The position numbers were made by a program, and so were the translations under genes. The notes beneath the pieces are model-generated. The model made no database searches and had not been told where the DNA came from. It worked only from the letters and a program-made list of their open reading frames with translations. Below are positions 1 to 7,701 of a DNA stretch of 9,385 nt, piece by piece. Within the stretch, counting starts at the first letter, position 1, and each line of letters starts with the position of its first letter. Source of the stretch: Elusimicrobiales bacterium (lineage in GTDB: Bacteria > Elusimicrobiota > Elusimicrobia > Elusimicrobiales > UBA9959); assembly GCA_026419335.1 (NCBI GenBank), contig JANZZP010000089.1, forward strand, positions 1 through 9,385, written 5' to 3'.

Positions 1-711
1 TGCAGTTACCTTTATTTCTTTTGGGCATACTGCTTCACATTCGTATTCATTAGAGCAATTACCAAATCCTAAACTATCCATTATTTTTATCATATTTAAA
101 ACTCTTTGAGTTCTTTCTGGATGTCCTTGTGGAAGAAGTGCTAAATGTGATATTTTTGCTCCTGTAAAAAGCATAACAGCACTGTTTGGACATGCGGCTA
201 CACATGCTCCGCATCCTATGCAGGTAGCATAATCCATTGCTTTTTCAGCGATTTGTTTATTTATTGGAATTGTATTTGCTTCAGGAGCACCCCCGACATT
301 TACCGAAATATATCCTCCTGCTGCTATAATTTTATCTAAAGCAGACCTATCAATTACAAGATCTCTAATAATTGGAAAAGCTTTCGCTCTAAATGGTTCA
401 ATTGTAATTATATCTCCGTCTTTAAATTTTCTCATATGTAGTTGACATACTGTTGAATGTTCGTCTGGTCCATGTGGGTCTCCATTTATTACAAAGCCAC
501 AGCATCCACATATACCTTCTCTACAATCACTTTCTACAAATATTGGCTCTTTTCCTTCTTTTATTAATTTTTCATTTAAAACATCTAACATTTCTAAAAA
601 AGACATATCTGGTATTACTCCTTCTACTTTATAAATTTCAAAATATCCTTTGCTTTCCTCTCCTTTTTGCTTCCATACTCTTAACATAATACTGAATTTT
701 TTGCTTTCCAT
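1..711 (-). CDS. sdhB: Succinate dehydrogenase/fumarate reductase iron-sulfur subunit (C-terminus cut by window edge)
   Basis: Electron-transfer subunit that carries electrons between the flavin of SdhA and the haem/quinone site of SdhC on the inner face of the cytoplasmic membrane. I translated it by hand: 237 codons run open from ATG at 711 to base 1 without a stop, so only a short C-terminal end, probably some 10-20 residues, is missing. All three cluster motifs are present. The [2Fe-2S] ferredoxin-type set is C63-R-E-G-I-C68-G-C-C71 plus C89. The [4Fe-4S] set is C164-I-G-C167-G-A-C170 with C174-P. The [3Fe-4S]-type set is C219-x5-C225-x3-C229-P. The start is fixed by GGAGG at 717-721, five bases before ATG. 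It is the third gene of the operon, 17 bp after sdhA. Direction of the enzyme (succinate oxidation or fumarate reduction) cannot be read from it. Confidence 0.96.
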   Translation of the reverse strand, partial: MESKKFSIMLRVWKQKGEESKGYFEIYKVEGVIPDMSFLEMLDVLNEKLIKEGKEPIFVESDCREGICGCCGFVINGDPHGPDEHSTVCQLHMRKFKDGDIITIEPFRAKAFPIIRDLVIDRSALDKIIAAGGYISVNVGGAPEANTIPINKQIAEKAMDYATCIGCGACVAACPNSAVMLFTGAKISHLALLPQGHPERTQRVLNMIKIMDSLGFGNCSNEYECEAVCPKEIKVTA

Positions 712-728
712 AAATTCCTCCACTAAAT

Positions 729-2639
729 TTATTTATAACTTCTTGTAGTTGGTTTTAAAAATTCAAATTCCAATTTTTCTTTATTTAGTTGAGGTTCTTT
801 ATTTTCTCCTTTATATTCCCAAACCGCAACGTATGAAAAATTTTCATCATCTCTTTTTGCTTCTCCTTCTGGAGTTTGCATTTCTTCTCTAAAATGTCCT
901 CCACATGATTCTTTCCTATGCAAAGCATCTCTTAATAATAACTCAGCAAATTCTAAAAAATCAGAAACTCTTATTGCTTTTTCTAAGACTTGATTAAATC
1001 CTTCATCTCCTACTATTTTTACATTTTGCCAAAACTCTTCTCTTAATTGTGGTACTAATCTTAAAGCTTTTTTAAGTCCATCTTCATTTCTAGACATTCC
1101 ACAGTATTCCCACATTATTTTACCTAACTCTTTATGAAATTCATTTGGCGTTTTTTTGCCATTTATTGATAATATCTTTTTTATCTTTTTAATTACGTCC
1201 TCTTTTGATTGTTTGAATTCATCATCTTCTATAGATGTATTTTCAAATTTAGTTGATGCTAAATAGTTTGGTAAAGTAGCAGATATTATAAAATATCCAT
1301 CGGCAAGTCCTTGCATCAAAGCACTTGCTCCAAGCCTATTTGCTCCATGATCTGAAAAGTTAGCTTCACCTAAAACGAAAAGGCCATCTATTGTGCTCAT
1401 AAGTTCGTAATCTACCCATAATCCGCCCATTGTGTAGTGTGGTGCTGGATATATTCTCATTGGCACTTCGTATGCGTTCTCATCTGTAATCCTATAATAC
1501 ATATCAAAAAGATTTCCATATTTTTCTTTTATTTTTTCTACACCTTGTCTCTTTATTGCATCTCTAAAATCAAGATAAACAGCTTCCCCAGTGGGTCCAA
1601 CTCCTCTACCTTCATCTATCATTCTTTTTGCTGCTCTTGATGCAATGTCACGTGGGACTAGGTTTCCAAAAGATGGATACATTCTTTCAAGATAATAATC
1701 TCTTTCTTCTTCTGGTATTTCGTTTGGATGTCTTTTGTCTTCCTTATTTTTAGGGACCCAAACTCTTCCATCATTTCTTAAACTTTCACTCATAAGTGTC
1801 AGTTTTGATTGATGCTCACCACTTCTTGGTATACATGTTGGATGTATTTGAGTAAAACATGGATTTGCAAATCCTGCTCCTTTTTTGTAGCACGCCCATA
1901 CTGCTGTAACATTACATGTTGCAGCATTAGTTGATAAATAAAAAACATTTGAATAACCACCTGTTGCAATAATTACTGCATGTGCGATATATAATTCAAT
2001 TTCACCTGTTATAAGATTTCTTACAGTAATTCCTCTTGCTTTACCATTTTTTACTACTAAATCTAACATTTCTCTTCTTGGGAATATTTTTACATTTCCT
2101 TGCGAGACCTGTCTCATCATTTGAGAATATGCTCCAAGAAGTAATTGTTGTCCTGTTTGCCCTCTTGCATAGAATGTGCGTTGAAGTTGAGCTCCACCAA
2201 AAGATCTTGTATCAAGTAATCCCCCATATTCTCTTGCAAAAGGTACACCTGTCGCCACGCAATGATCAATGATAAGTGAAGATATCTGAGCAAGTCTATA
2301 TACATTTGCTTCTCTAGCTCTATAGTCTCCACCTTTTAATGTATCATAAAATAATCTCCATATAGAATCTCCATCGTATTTATAATTTTTTGCAGCATTT
2401 ATTCCGCCCTGAGCTGCAATAGAATGAGCTCTTCTTGGAGTATCGTGTAGAGTAAAAACCATAACATTATACCCTGCTTCTCCAAGACTTGCTGCGGCAC
2501 TTGCTCCTGCAAGCCCACTACCTACAATTATTACATTAAATTTTCTTCTGTTTGCTGGGTTTACTAATCTAGCATTAAATTTATAATTGTCCCATTTTTG
2601 TTCTATATGTCCTTGGGGTATTTTAGGATCAAGTTTCAT
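729..2639 (-). CDS. sdhA: Succinate dehydrogenase/fumarate reductase flavoprotein subunit
   Basis: Catalytic subunit interconverting succinate and fumarate with covalently bound FAD; soluble head of the membrane complex. It has 636 residues, normal for the B-type family (about 610-660). Visible landmarks are the N-terminal dinucleotide-binding G-S-G-L-A-G-A-S at about 40-47 and the covalent-FAD histidine in A-H72-S-I-A-A-Q-G-G. Substrate residues are in Q-I-H266-P-T, S-E-S-L-R288-N-D-G and V-P-R330-D-I-A-S-R (the family's proton-shuttle arginine), with H401 in H-Y-T-M-G-G. The second FAD segment is [14 protein letters not shown] at 424-437. The C-terminal helical domain ends with H-R-K-E-S-C-G-G-H at about 575-582. 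The reading frame is intact. The start is supported by TAGGAGG, overlapping the sdhC stop, 8 bp downstream of that gene. The C-G-G and N-terminal features resemble the long B-type enzymes that use menaquinone. Confidence 0.98.
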   Translation of the reverse strand: MKLDPKIPQGHIEQKWDNYKFNARLVNPANRRKFNVIIVGSGLAGASAAASLGEAGYNVMVFTLHDTPRRAHSIAAQGGINAAKNYKYDGDSIWRLFYDTLKGGDYRAREANVYRLAQISSLIIDHCVATGVPFAREYGGLLDTRSFGGAQLQRTFYARGQTGQQLLLGAYSQMMRQVSQGNVKIFPRREMLDLVVKNGKARGITVRNLITGEIELYIAHAVIIATGGYSNVFYLSTNAATCNVTAVWACYKKGAGFANPCFTQIHPTCIPRSGEHQSKLTLMSESLRNDGRVWVPKNKEDKRHPNEIPEEERDYYLERMYPSFGNLVPRDIASRAAKRMIDEGRGVGPTGEAVYLDFRDAIKRQGVEKIKEKYGNLFDMYYRITDENAYEVPMRIYPAPHYTMGGLWVDYELMSTIDGLFVLGEANFSDHGANRLGASALMQGLADGYFIISATLPNYLASTKFENTSIEDDEFKQSKEDVIKKIKKILSINGKKTPNEFHKELGKIMWEYCGMSRNEDGLKKALRLVPQLREEFWQNVKIVGDEGFNQVLEKAIRVSDFLEFAELLLRDALHRKESCGGHFREEMQTPEGEAKRDDENFSYVAVWEYKGENKEPQLNKEKLEFEFLKPTTRSYK

Positions 2640-2640
2640 C

Positions 2641-2650
2641 TAACCTCCTA
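2641..2650 (-). promoter_or_regulatory. Ribosome binding site of sdhA overlapping sdhC stop
   Basis: On the minus strand the sdhC stop TAG forms the first bases of TAGGAGG, which sits a few bases before the sdhA ATG. This fixes the sdhA start and makes translational coupling between sdhC and sdhA likely. Confidence 0.8.
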
Positions 2651-3340
2651 TTCTATAGTCATTTCGACTAAATTATTATATTCTATGTCTGCTTTTATAT
2701 CAAATCCAAAGAAATAGTAGAGAGAAATCATTGCAAAGCCAACCATCATAAGAGCAACTAAGTAACCAGATATTTTTATAAATATATTATATTTTTCATG
2801 ATTTATTCCTAATGTTTGAAAAGCACTTTGAAACCCATGGCTAAGATGAAGAGCTAAAGCAATTGAGCCGGTAATATATATTAATACAAATGTTTTATTT
2901 CTAAATGCTGAAGTTACCATTTGATAAAATCCCATTGAATGATCTGTAAATTTAAAATGGAACATGTGAAATAGTAAATAGATTATAAGAATAACAGCGG
3001 TATAGAGCATAGTGGCTGAACCAATAGTTCTTCCGCCTTGCCAGTTTATTATTTCATATTTTCTTGCTCTTGAATTTATCAAGTTTTCATATCTTACTAA
3101 AACCCCCATAAGTATATGTAATATGAATGTTATTAGGAGTCCTATTTCTAAATATATGGTTAAAGGATTTGTGATTAATATATTAACCCAGCCATTATAC
3201 CATTCTTCACCTTTAAAAAGTAGTAGATTTTCAGCAAGGTGTATCAACATAAAAACTGAAAGCAGGAGTCCTGTTACTGCCATCAGTTGCTTTCTACCTA
3301 TTGAGGTTTTGATTATTCTTAGTATGAAAAAAAGTTTCAT
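2648..3340 (-). CDS. sdhC: Succinate dehydrogenase/fumarate reductase cytochrome b subunit (B-type, five-helix, di-haem)
   Basis: Membrane anchor that holds two b haems and the quinone site for the SdhAB head. At 230 residues it fits the b558 family, which has a single anchor polypeptide and no SdhD. Five hydrophobic segments are visible at roughly 18-40, 60-82, 107-128, 150-172 and 187-210. Histidines fall where the four axial haem ligands are expected: H34 (helix I), H75 (helix II), H125 or H128 (helix III) and H165 or H168 (helix IV). The stretch L-H-L-S-H-G-F-Q-S-A-F-Q in helix IV is typical of the family. The start is chosen from GAGGT at 3346-3350, five bases before ATG. It is the first gene of the operon, diverging from the M15 peptidase gene. 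The position two before H165, where the Wolinella fumarate reductase has a glutamate, is alanine (my own unaligned comparison). Confidence 0.95.
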   Translation of the reverse strand: MKLFFILRIIKTSIGRKQLMAVTGLLLSVFMLIHLAENLLLFKGEEWYNGWVNILITNPLTIYLEIGLLITFILHILMGVLVRYENLINSRARKYEIINWQGGRTIGSATMLYTAVILIIYLLFHMFHFKFTDHSMGFYQMVTSAFRNKTFVLIYITGSIALALHLSHGFQSAFQTLGINHEKYNIFIKISGYLVALMMVGFAMISLYYFFGFDIKADIEYNNLVEMTIE

Positions 3341-3387
3341 ATTTTACCTCTTAATTTGGATTTAAAGAACATAAACTTATTAATTAA

Positions 3388-3416
3388 AATATATAATTTT
3401 GAAAAGAAAAAATCAA
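3388..3416 (-). promoter_or_regulatory. Putative sigma70-type promoter of the sdhCAB operon
   Basis: On the minus strand TTGATT (3411-3416) is followed after exactly 17 bases by TATATT (3388-3393), which would start transcription near 3381 and give a leader of about 40 bases before sdhC. The region is almost pure A/T, so a chance match is possible. The spacing and the -35 are nevertheless good. Confidence 0.5.
3392..3397 (+). promoter_or_regulatory. Putative -10 element for the M15 peptidase operon
   Basis: A perfect TATAAT lies about 48 bases before the ATG of the M15 gene, but no convincing -35 is found 16-18 bases upstream (ACATAA at best). It overlaps the -10 proposed for sdhC on the other strand. 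It is low-certainty because TATAAT occurs readily in such AT-rich DNA. Confidence 0.3.
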
Positions 3417-3444
3417 ATTAAAATTTAGTAAAATTTTAACTAGT

Positions 3445-4269
3445 ATGTTTTTTTTAAAGTTATGTTTAAGTCTACTAGTATTGTCTGCTCAAAATATATT
3501 TTTATTGAATGTAAATATTTCTACAACTCAATCAAAGTTATTTCAGAATGATTTAATAGATATTAATATTAATAATAGCATTTCAAATTTTAGTTTTGAA
3601 GATTTAATTATATCAAGTAATAATCTTACTGAGCACGAAATACGTGAGATAGAAGAGGAAGAAGAAATAGATTCCCTTAACGTAATCTATTCACTCATAG
3701 AACCTCAACCTGTAAATCTTGGTGGTGATGGTTTAATAACGATTATAAGAAAGGAAACCGGTGAAAGTATTACTGTTAGATATAGGAATGAAGATGGGAG
3801 TTATAATGATGAGGCACTAGTGAAAATAAATCATATAGCTAGATGTTCTTTGACTGGTGAGGAACGTAAAATTCCAGTTAAACTTATGGAAGTTATTGAT
3901 AAGATAAGTGATAAATTTGGTAAAAAGCAAATTATACTTTTAAGTGGTTATAGGACAAAACCATTGAATGATATAACTCCTGGGGCTGCAAAAAGAAGTT
4001 TACATTTAATAGGTTGGGCAATGGATATAAAAATAAACGGAGTTCCAACTAGAAAAATTAAAGATTATGCAAAATCTCTTAAATTTGGTGGTGTTGGTTA
4101 TTATCCTGCTTATGGTTTTATACACATTGATATAGGGAAAGTTAGATATTGGCAAAAATATCAATATAGAAAAAAAACTAAATATGCTAAAAAAATTTCT
4201 AAAAATAAAATTTATATTACAAATAAAGTTTCAAAAAATAAATCAAATAGTTTATCTAAAAAAAAGTAG
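3445..4269 (+). CDS. M15-family (DUF882, MepK/YcbK-like) exported peptidoglycan peptidase with lysine-rich tail
   Basis: Predicted zinc-dependent peptidase acting on murein crosslinks outside the cytoplasmic membrane. The E. coli relative MepK cuts 3-3 (L,D) crosslinks; the exact bond here is inferred only. The 274 residues begin with a hydrophobic signal segment (about 1-22). A low-complexity Asn/Ser/Ile-rich stretch and an acidic run (64-77) follow. The recognisable domain runs from about 95 to 236. It opens with the family's G-E-S-I-T-V-R-Y-R-N-E-D-G-S-Y, then S-G-Y-R-T at 167-171. The zinc set is S-L-H187-x6-D194 followed by G-F-I-H227-I-D229 and V-R-Y-W. Residues 237-274 form a basic tail with 14 lysines and no acidic residue. 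No Shine-Dalgarno precedes the ATG at 3445; I keep that start because it alone gives the signal segment. A plus-strand gene with a strong ribosome site follows 21 bp after its stop. Confidence 0.85.
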   Translation: MFFLKLCLSLLVLSAQNIFLLNVNISTTQSKLFQNDLIDININNSISNFSFEDLIISSNNLTEHEIREIEEEEEIDSLNVIYSLIEPQPVNLGGDGLITIIRKETGESITVRYRNEDGSYNDEALVKINHIARCSLTGEERKIPVKLMEVIDKISDKFGKKQIILLSGYRTKPLNDITPGAAKRSLHLIGWAMDIKINGVPTRKIKDYAKSLKFGGVGYYPAYGFIHIDIGKVRYWQKYQYRKKTKYAKKISKNKIYITNKVSKNKSNSLSKKK

Positions 4270-4280
4270 AATATTATCAT

Positions 4281-4286
4281 GGGAGG
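4281..4286 (+). promoter_or_regulatory. Shine-Dalgarno deciding the start of the propeller-transglutaminase-TPR gene
   Basis: GGGAGG lies four bases before ATG at 4291. An upstream in-frame ATG at 4279 would place this ribosome site inside the coding sequence and has no site of its own, so 4291 is the better start. Confidence 0.8.
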
Positions 4287-4290
4287 AAAG

Positions 4291-7200
4291 ATGTATTTGT
4301 ATAAAATTTGTAGTATTTTTATTATATTATTTAATATAAGTCTTTTTTCATATGATAAAATAGAAGTTATTGCATATTTAGAAGATCCTTCCTTGTCATC
4401 TCTGAAATATGTGTATGTAAAAGATGATAAAGTTTATGTGCTTTTAAGTAATAATTTAAAAATCTATTCATCTTCACTTACATATATAACATCAATTAAT
4501 TTGAAATCTGAAAATCCCATTTCTCTTTCTGTTAATGATGATAAAATATATATTTTGGATTCTAAAAAATGTAATATTGATGTGTATGATTTAGATGGAA
4601 ATAAATTTTTTTCTTTTGGTAGTTGTGGAGAAAATGCTGGACAATTAATATCACCTCAAGATTTAAAAATCACAGAAAATAGGGTGTTTGTTGCTGATAA
4701 TTCTGGTTTTATCAATATATATAGTTTAGATGGTGTATTTTTGTATTCTTTTATTACTATTTCGAAGGATGGTACGAAAAAATATTTTCCTTCGCGTATT
4801 TTCTTTGATCCAGAAAGATTCATTTATATAATTGATAAAAAAAATCAGATGATTGGAAAATATGATATTAACGGTAAATGTCATTTTGAGTATAATAAGA
4901 AAGATTTTCCAGCTGATATGACTGAAAATGGATTTATATATACTGGTTCAGAAGATGGTAAAATTAGAGAATATGATATTTATTATAATCAAAAAGGTGT
5001 ATTTGGTACTAAAGGAAGGAATAAGTATGAATTTCAATCATTTTCTGATATAAGAGCATATAAAGATGGTATATATGTAGCAGATTCTAAAAATCAAAAA
5101 ATTATATATTTAAAAATTCAAAATAAAAATATTCAAAAATTTAAAAAACAAACTTTATATAAAGATTATATTTGGATTAAACCTTACAAAAGCTTTAAAA
5201 TAGAATCTTCAGTGTTTAATATATTCAGTGATATTATTTATTTTTACAATGATAAAAAAGGTGCAGAGGGAATTTATATTTATGATAAAGATTCTTCAAT
5301 AACAAAGCTAATCTCATATGGAAAAGATAGAAATATATCTGGAGTCAGTGATATAATTGAACATAATGGAAGAGTTTATATACTTGATAATATAGAAAAA
5401 AAAGTTAAGGTTTATGAAAAAGGAAATTACATTTTTTCATTTGGTGATAAGATGGGTTTTTTAGGAGGGAGTAAAGAGGGAAGATTCTCTGAACCAATTA
5501 AAATGACTTTTGATTTATCTGAGAAGATTTATATTCTTGATATTAAACTTTATATGATACAAGTTTTTAACAATGATGGAGTTTTTCTTTATTCTATTGA
5601 TTTGTCAGCATATAAAAATATTAATTTTCGTGATATTCTCTCAGATGATGAAAATAATATATATCTCCTTTCAGATAAAAAAATATTTATATTTTCATCT
5701 GATGGTAAATATATCAAAGAATTTGAATTAAAAAATATTGAATTAGCTACATCTTTCTGTTATGATAATGTAAATTATATTTATGTCCTTGACAAGAAAA
5801 AATCAAGAGTTATGATTTATGACAAAAAAGGAACATATATTTCGAGTTTTTTAGGAAAGGGATTTGGGAATAGCGAATTAAAATATCCTTTATTGATAAG
5901 GTATAATAAATCTAAAATTTATATATTAGATTCAAATGAAAGAATAACTTCATTCAGTGTTGATTATAATGTTTATTCGTCTTTATTTAATGTTGTTTAT
6001 GATTCTGCTACTTTTTCTGTTAATTTTAATTTCGAAATTGATAATAAAGAATATTTGAAAAAATTGGTTATAGAAAAATCTACAAATAGTAAGTTTTCGG
6101 AGATTTCTTCAACTGAAACAGATTATGATCTTGTTCCAGGAAATACTTATTATTATAGGTTGAAATTAGTATCAATTACAGATAATATTTCGTTTTCTGA
6201 TATAAAGTCTGTTTTTATTTTTAAAGATATAACAAAAAAAGGAGAACAATCCCTTCAAGTTAACAAACCACCTTTTGAAATAATCCCGGTTAATTTAGAT
6301 TATATTTTTGCTTCAAGTTATAAATATTACTTGTCGAATCCGGTTGGGAAAATTAATATAAAAAACAATACTACTAACAATTTTGAAAATTTGAAATTAT
6401 CATTTTTTATAAAAGAGTATATGGATTTCCCTTATGATATAGTTATTGATAGTTTGCCTGCGGGATCTCAAAAAGAAGTTAATGTTAATGCTACACTTAA
6501 CAGTAAAATTATAACTATCACTGAAATCACACCAATACAAGCTAGGTTGACTCTTGAATATTATCTTGATGGAGAACGTAAAGAAATTTCGCTTAATATT
6601 CCTGTAAGGATACTTTCGAGAAATTCAATTGTATGGGATGATATGAGAAGGATTGCAAGTTTTATAACTATTAAAGATCCTGTTATTTTAGATCTTTCAA
6701 AAGTTATATCATCAAAAAAAGATGAAATCGAAGCTAATGTTGATGATAACTTGAAAGTGTTTTCTCTTATATATAATTATTTATCATTATTAGGTATAAA
6801 ATATGTTGAAGACCCAGTAACTCCATACAAAGTTTCAAGAACATCATATACTATTATAGATATGGTGCAATATCCTAGGAATATTTTAAGGATAAAAGCT
6901 GGAGATTGTGATGATTTGACTGTTACTTTTTCATCATTTCTTGAGGCATCTGGTATAGAGACAATTATTTTTGATTATGGAGATCATATTACTGTTGGTT
7001 TTGAATTAAAGAACAAAAATATTGCCGATTCAGGAATACCCCCTGATGCTATTGTGGATTATGATGGGAATAGTTATATACCATTTGAAGTAACAATGGT
7101 CGGAAAGGATATATATTCTTCTATCAAATATGCGGTTAGTAATTATAAAAATAAAAAAGCTGATGTTAAAATATACAAAGTAAGAGACATGTTAAGTATT

Positions 7201-7701
7201 TATGAACCACCTACTTTTAATGATAATTTTTCACAGGAAATTTCAATTGATAAAAATGTTATTTCAAAATCTCAGTCTGATGTTGATATGATTGAAAAAA
7301 GTTATTTTGACTATTATGAAAAGTATTATAAATCAATTCTTGCTGAAGATCCTAAAAATTTTGATGTTTTGATTAAGCTTGCTACTATATATGGATTTCA
7401 AGGAAAGTATCAAGAAACCAAAAAGATATTAGAAGAAGTTTTAAAGGATCATCCTGATGATGCGGCTGCGTTAAATAATCTTGGTAATATATACTATATT
7501 GAAGGTCAATATGAAAAAGCTAAAGAATATTATGAAAAAGCATATAAGAAAGATCCTTATGATTCAAATATTCTTATAAATTTGTCTAAGACATTTATTA
7601 AAATGGGAAAAAAAGAAGACGCTAAAATTATGCTTGAAAATGCTTTTAGAATGGAACCTGAACTTAAAAAGTTTGAAAAAGAAATTTTAAGGGAGGAATA
7701 G
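4291..7701 (+). CDS. Exported multidomain protein: NHL-like beta-propeller, Fn3/Ig-like, transglutaminase-like, TPR
   Basis: Large 1136-residue protein of unknown function, probably periplasmic or surface-located. From the start at 4291 it opens with a signal segment (1-20). Residues about 25-560 are repeats of the form x-Y-I-L-D-x-x...V-Y-D-x-x-G-x-(F/Y)-L-x-(S/F)-F, as in NHL/six-bladed propellers; there are enough for more than one propeller. Residues about 563-640 look like an Fn3 domain (P-G-N-T-Y-Y-Y-R-L-K-L), and 655-775 an Ig-like beta domain. A transglutaminase-like domain (about 775-985) carries the likely triad C873 (A-G-D-C-D-D-L-T), H899 (Y-G-D-H-I-T-V-G-F) and E933 (I-P-F-E-V-T). 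Three exact 34-residue TPRs cover 1025-1126. Whether the Cys-His-Glu set is a peptidase, amidase, crosslinker or a dead enzyme is unknown. It lies between the M15 gene and the small exported protein, whose start follows its stop directly. Confidence 0.85.
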   Translation: MYLYKICSIFIILFNISLFSYDKIEVIAYLEDPSLSSLKYVYVKDDKVYVLLSNNLKIYSSSLTYITSINLKSENPISLSVNDDKIYILDSKKCNIDVYDLDGNKFFSFGSCGENAGQLISPQDLKITENRVFVADNSGFINIYSLDGVFLYSFITISKDGTKKYFPSRIFFDPERFIYIIDKKNQMIGKYDINGKCHFEYNKKDFPADMTENGFIYTGSEDGKIREYDIYYNQKGVFGTKGRNKYEFQSFSDIRAYKDGIYVADSKNQKIIYLKIQNKNIQKFKKQTLYKDYIWIKPYKSFKIESSVFNIFSDIIYFYNDKKGAEGIYIYDKDSSITKLISYGKDRNISGVSDIIEHNGRVYILDNIEKKVKVYEKGNYIFSFGDKMGFLGGSKEGRFSEPIKMTFDLSEKIYILDIKLYMIQVFNNDGVFLYSIDLSAYKNINFRDILSDDENNIYLLSDKKIFIFSSDGKYIKEFELKNIELATSFCYDNVNYIYVLDKKKSRVMIYDKKGTYISSFLGKGFGNSELKYPLLIRYNKSKIYILDSNERITSFSVDYNVYSSLFNVVYDSATFSVNFNFEIDNKEYLKKLVIEKSTNSKFSEISSTETDYDLVPGNTYYYRLKLVSITDNISFSDIKSVFIFKDITKKGEQSLQVNKPPFEIIPVNLDYIFASSYKYYLSNPVGKINIKNNTTNNFENLKLSFFIKEYMDFPYDIVIDSLPAGSQKEVNVNATLNSKIITITEITPIQARLTLEYYLDGERKEISLNIPVRILSRNSIVWDDMRRIASFITIKDPVILDLSKVISSKKDEIEANVDDNLKVFSLIYNYLSLLGIKYVEDPVTPYKVSRTSYTIIDMVQYPRNILRIKAGDCDDLTVTFSSFLEASGIETIIFDYGDHITVGFELKNKNIADSGIPPDAIVDYDGNSYIPFEVTMVGKDIYSSIKYAVSNYKNKKADVKIYKVRDMLSIYEPPTFNDNFSQEISIDKNVISKSQSDVDMIEKSYFDYYEKYYKSILAEDPKNFDVLIKLATIYGFQGKYQETKKILEEVLKDHPDDAAALNNLGNIYYIEGQYEKAKEYYEKAYKKDPYDSNILINLSKTFIKMGKKEDAKIMLENAFRMEPELKKFEKEILREE
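7691..7696 (+). promoter_or_regulatory. Ribosome binding site inside the end of the large gene
   Basis: GGGAGG, made by the penultimate Arg-Glu codons of the large protein, stands five bases before the ATG at 7702. It fixes that start and points to coupled translation. Confidence 0.75.

Noticed and set aside
453..689. Plus-strand open frame of 78 codons opposite sdhB
   Set aside because: It lies wholly antisense to the conserved iron-sulfur subunit; its Leu/Phe-rich product is the usual mirror of an AT-rich gene, with no ribosome site.
1437..1640. Plus-strand open frame of 67 codons opposite sdhA
   Set aside because: Antisense to a strongly conserved part of sdhA, with low-complexity content and no supporting signals.
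2036..2272. Plus-strand open frame of 78 codons opposite sdhA
   Set aside because: Antisense shadow of sdhA with no start signals.
2117..2332. Minus-strand open frame of 71 codons in another frame of sdhA
   Set aside because: It overlaps intact sdhA, whose frame carries all catalytic motifs; there is no sign of a frameshift or nested gene.
3012..3365. Plus-strand open frame of 117 codons opposite sdhC
   Set aside because: It covers the antisense of the first half of sdhC and its ribosome site; hydrophobic stretches are mirrored from membrane helices.
3386..3400. AT-only inverted repeat AAAAT-ATATA-ATTTT as a hairpin or operator
   Set aside because: Five-base arms of pure A/T are expected by chance in this region and would not form a stable stem.
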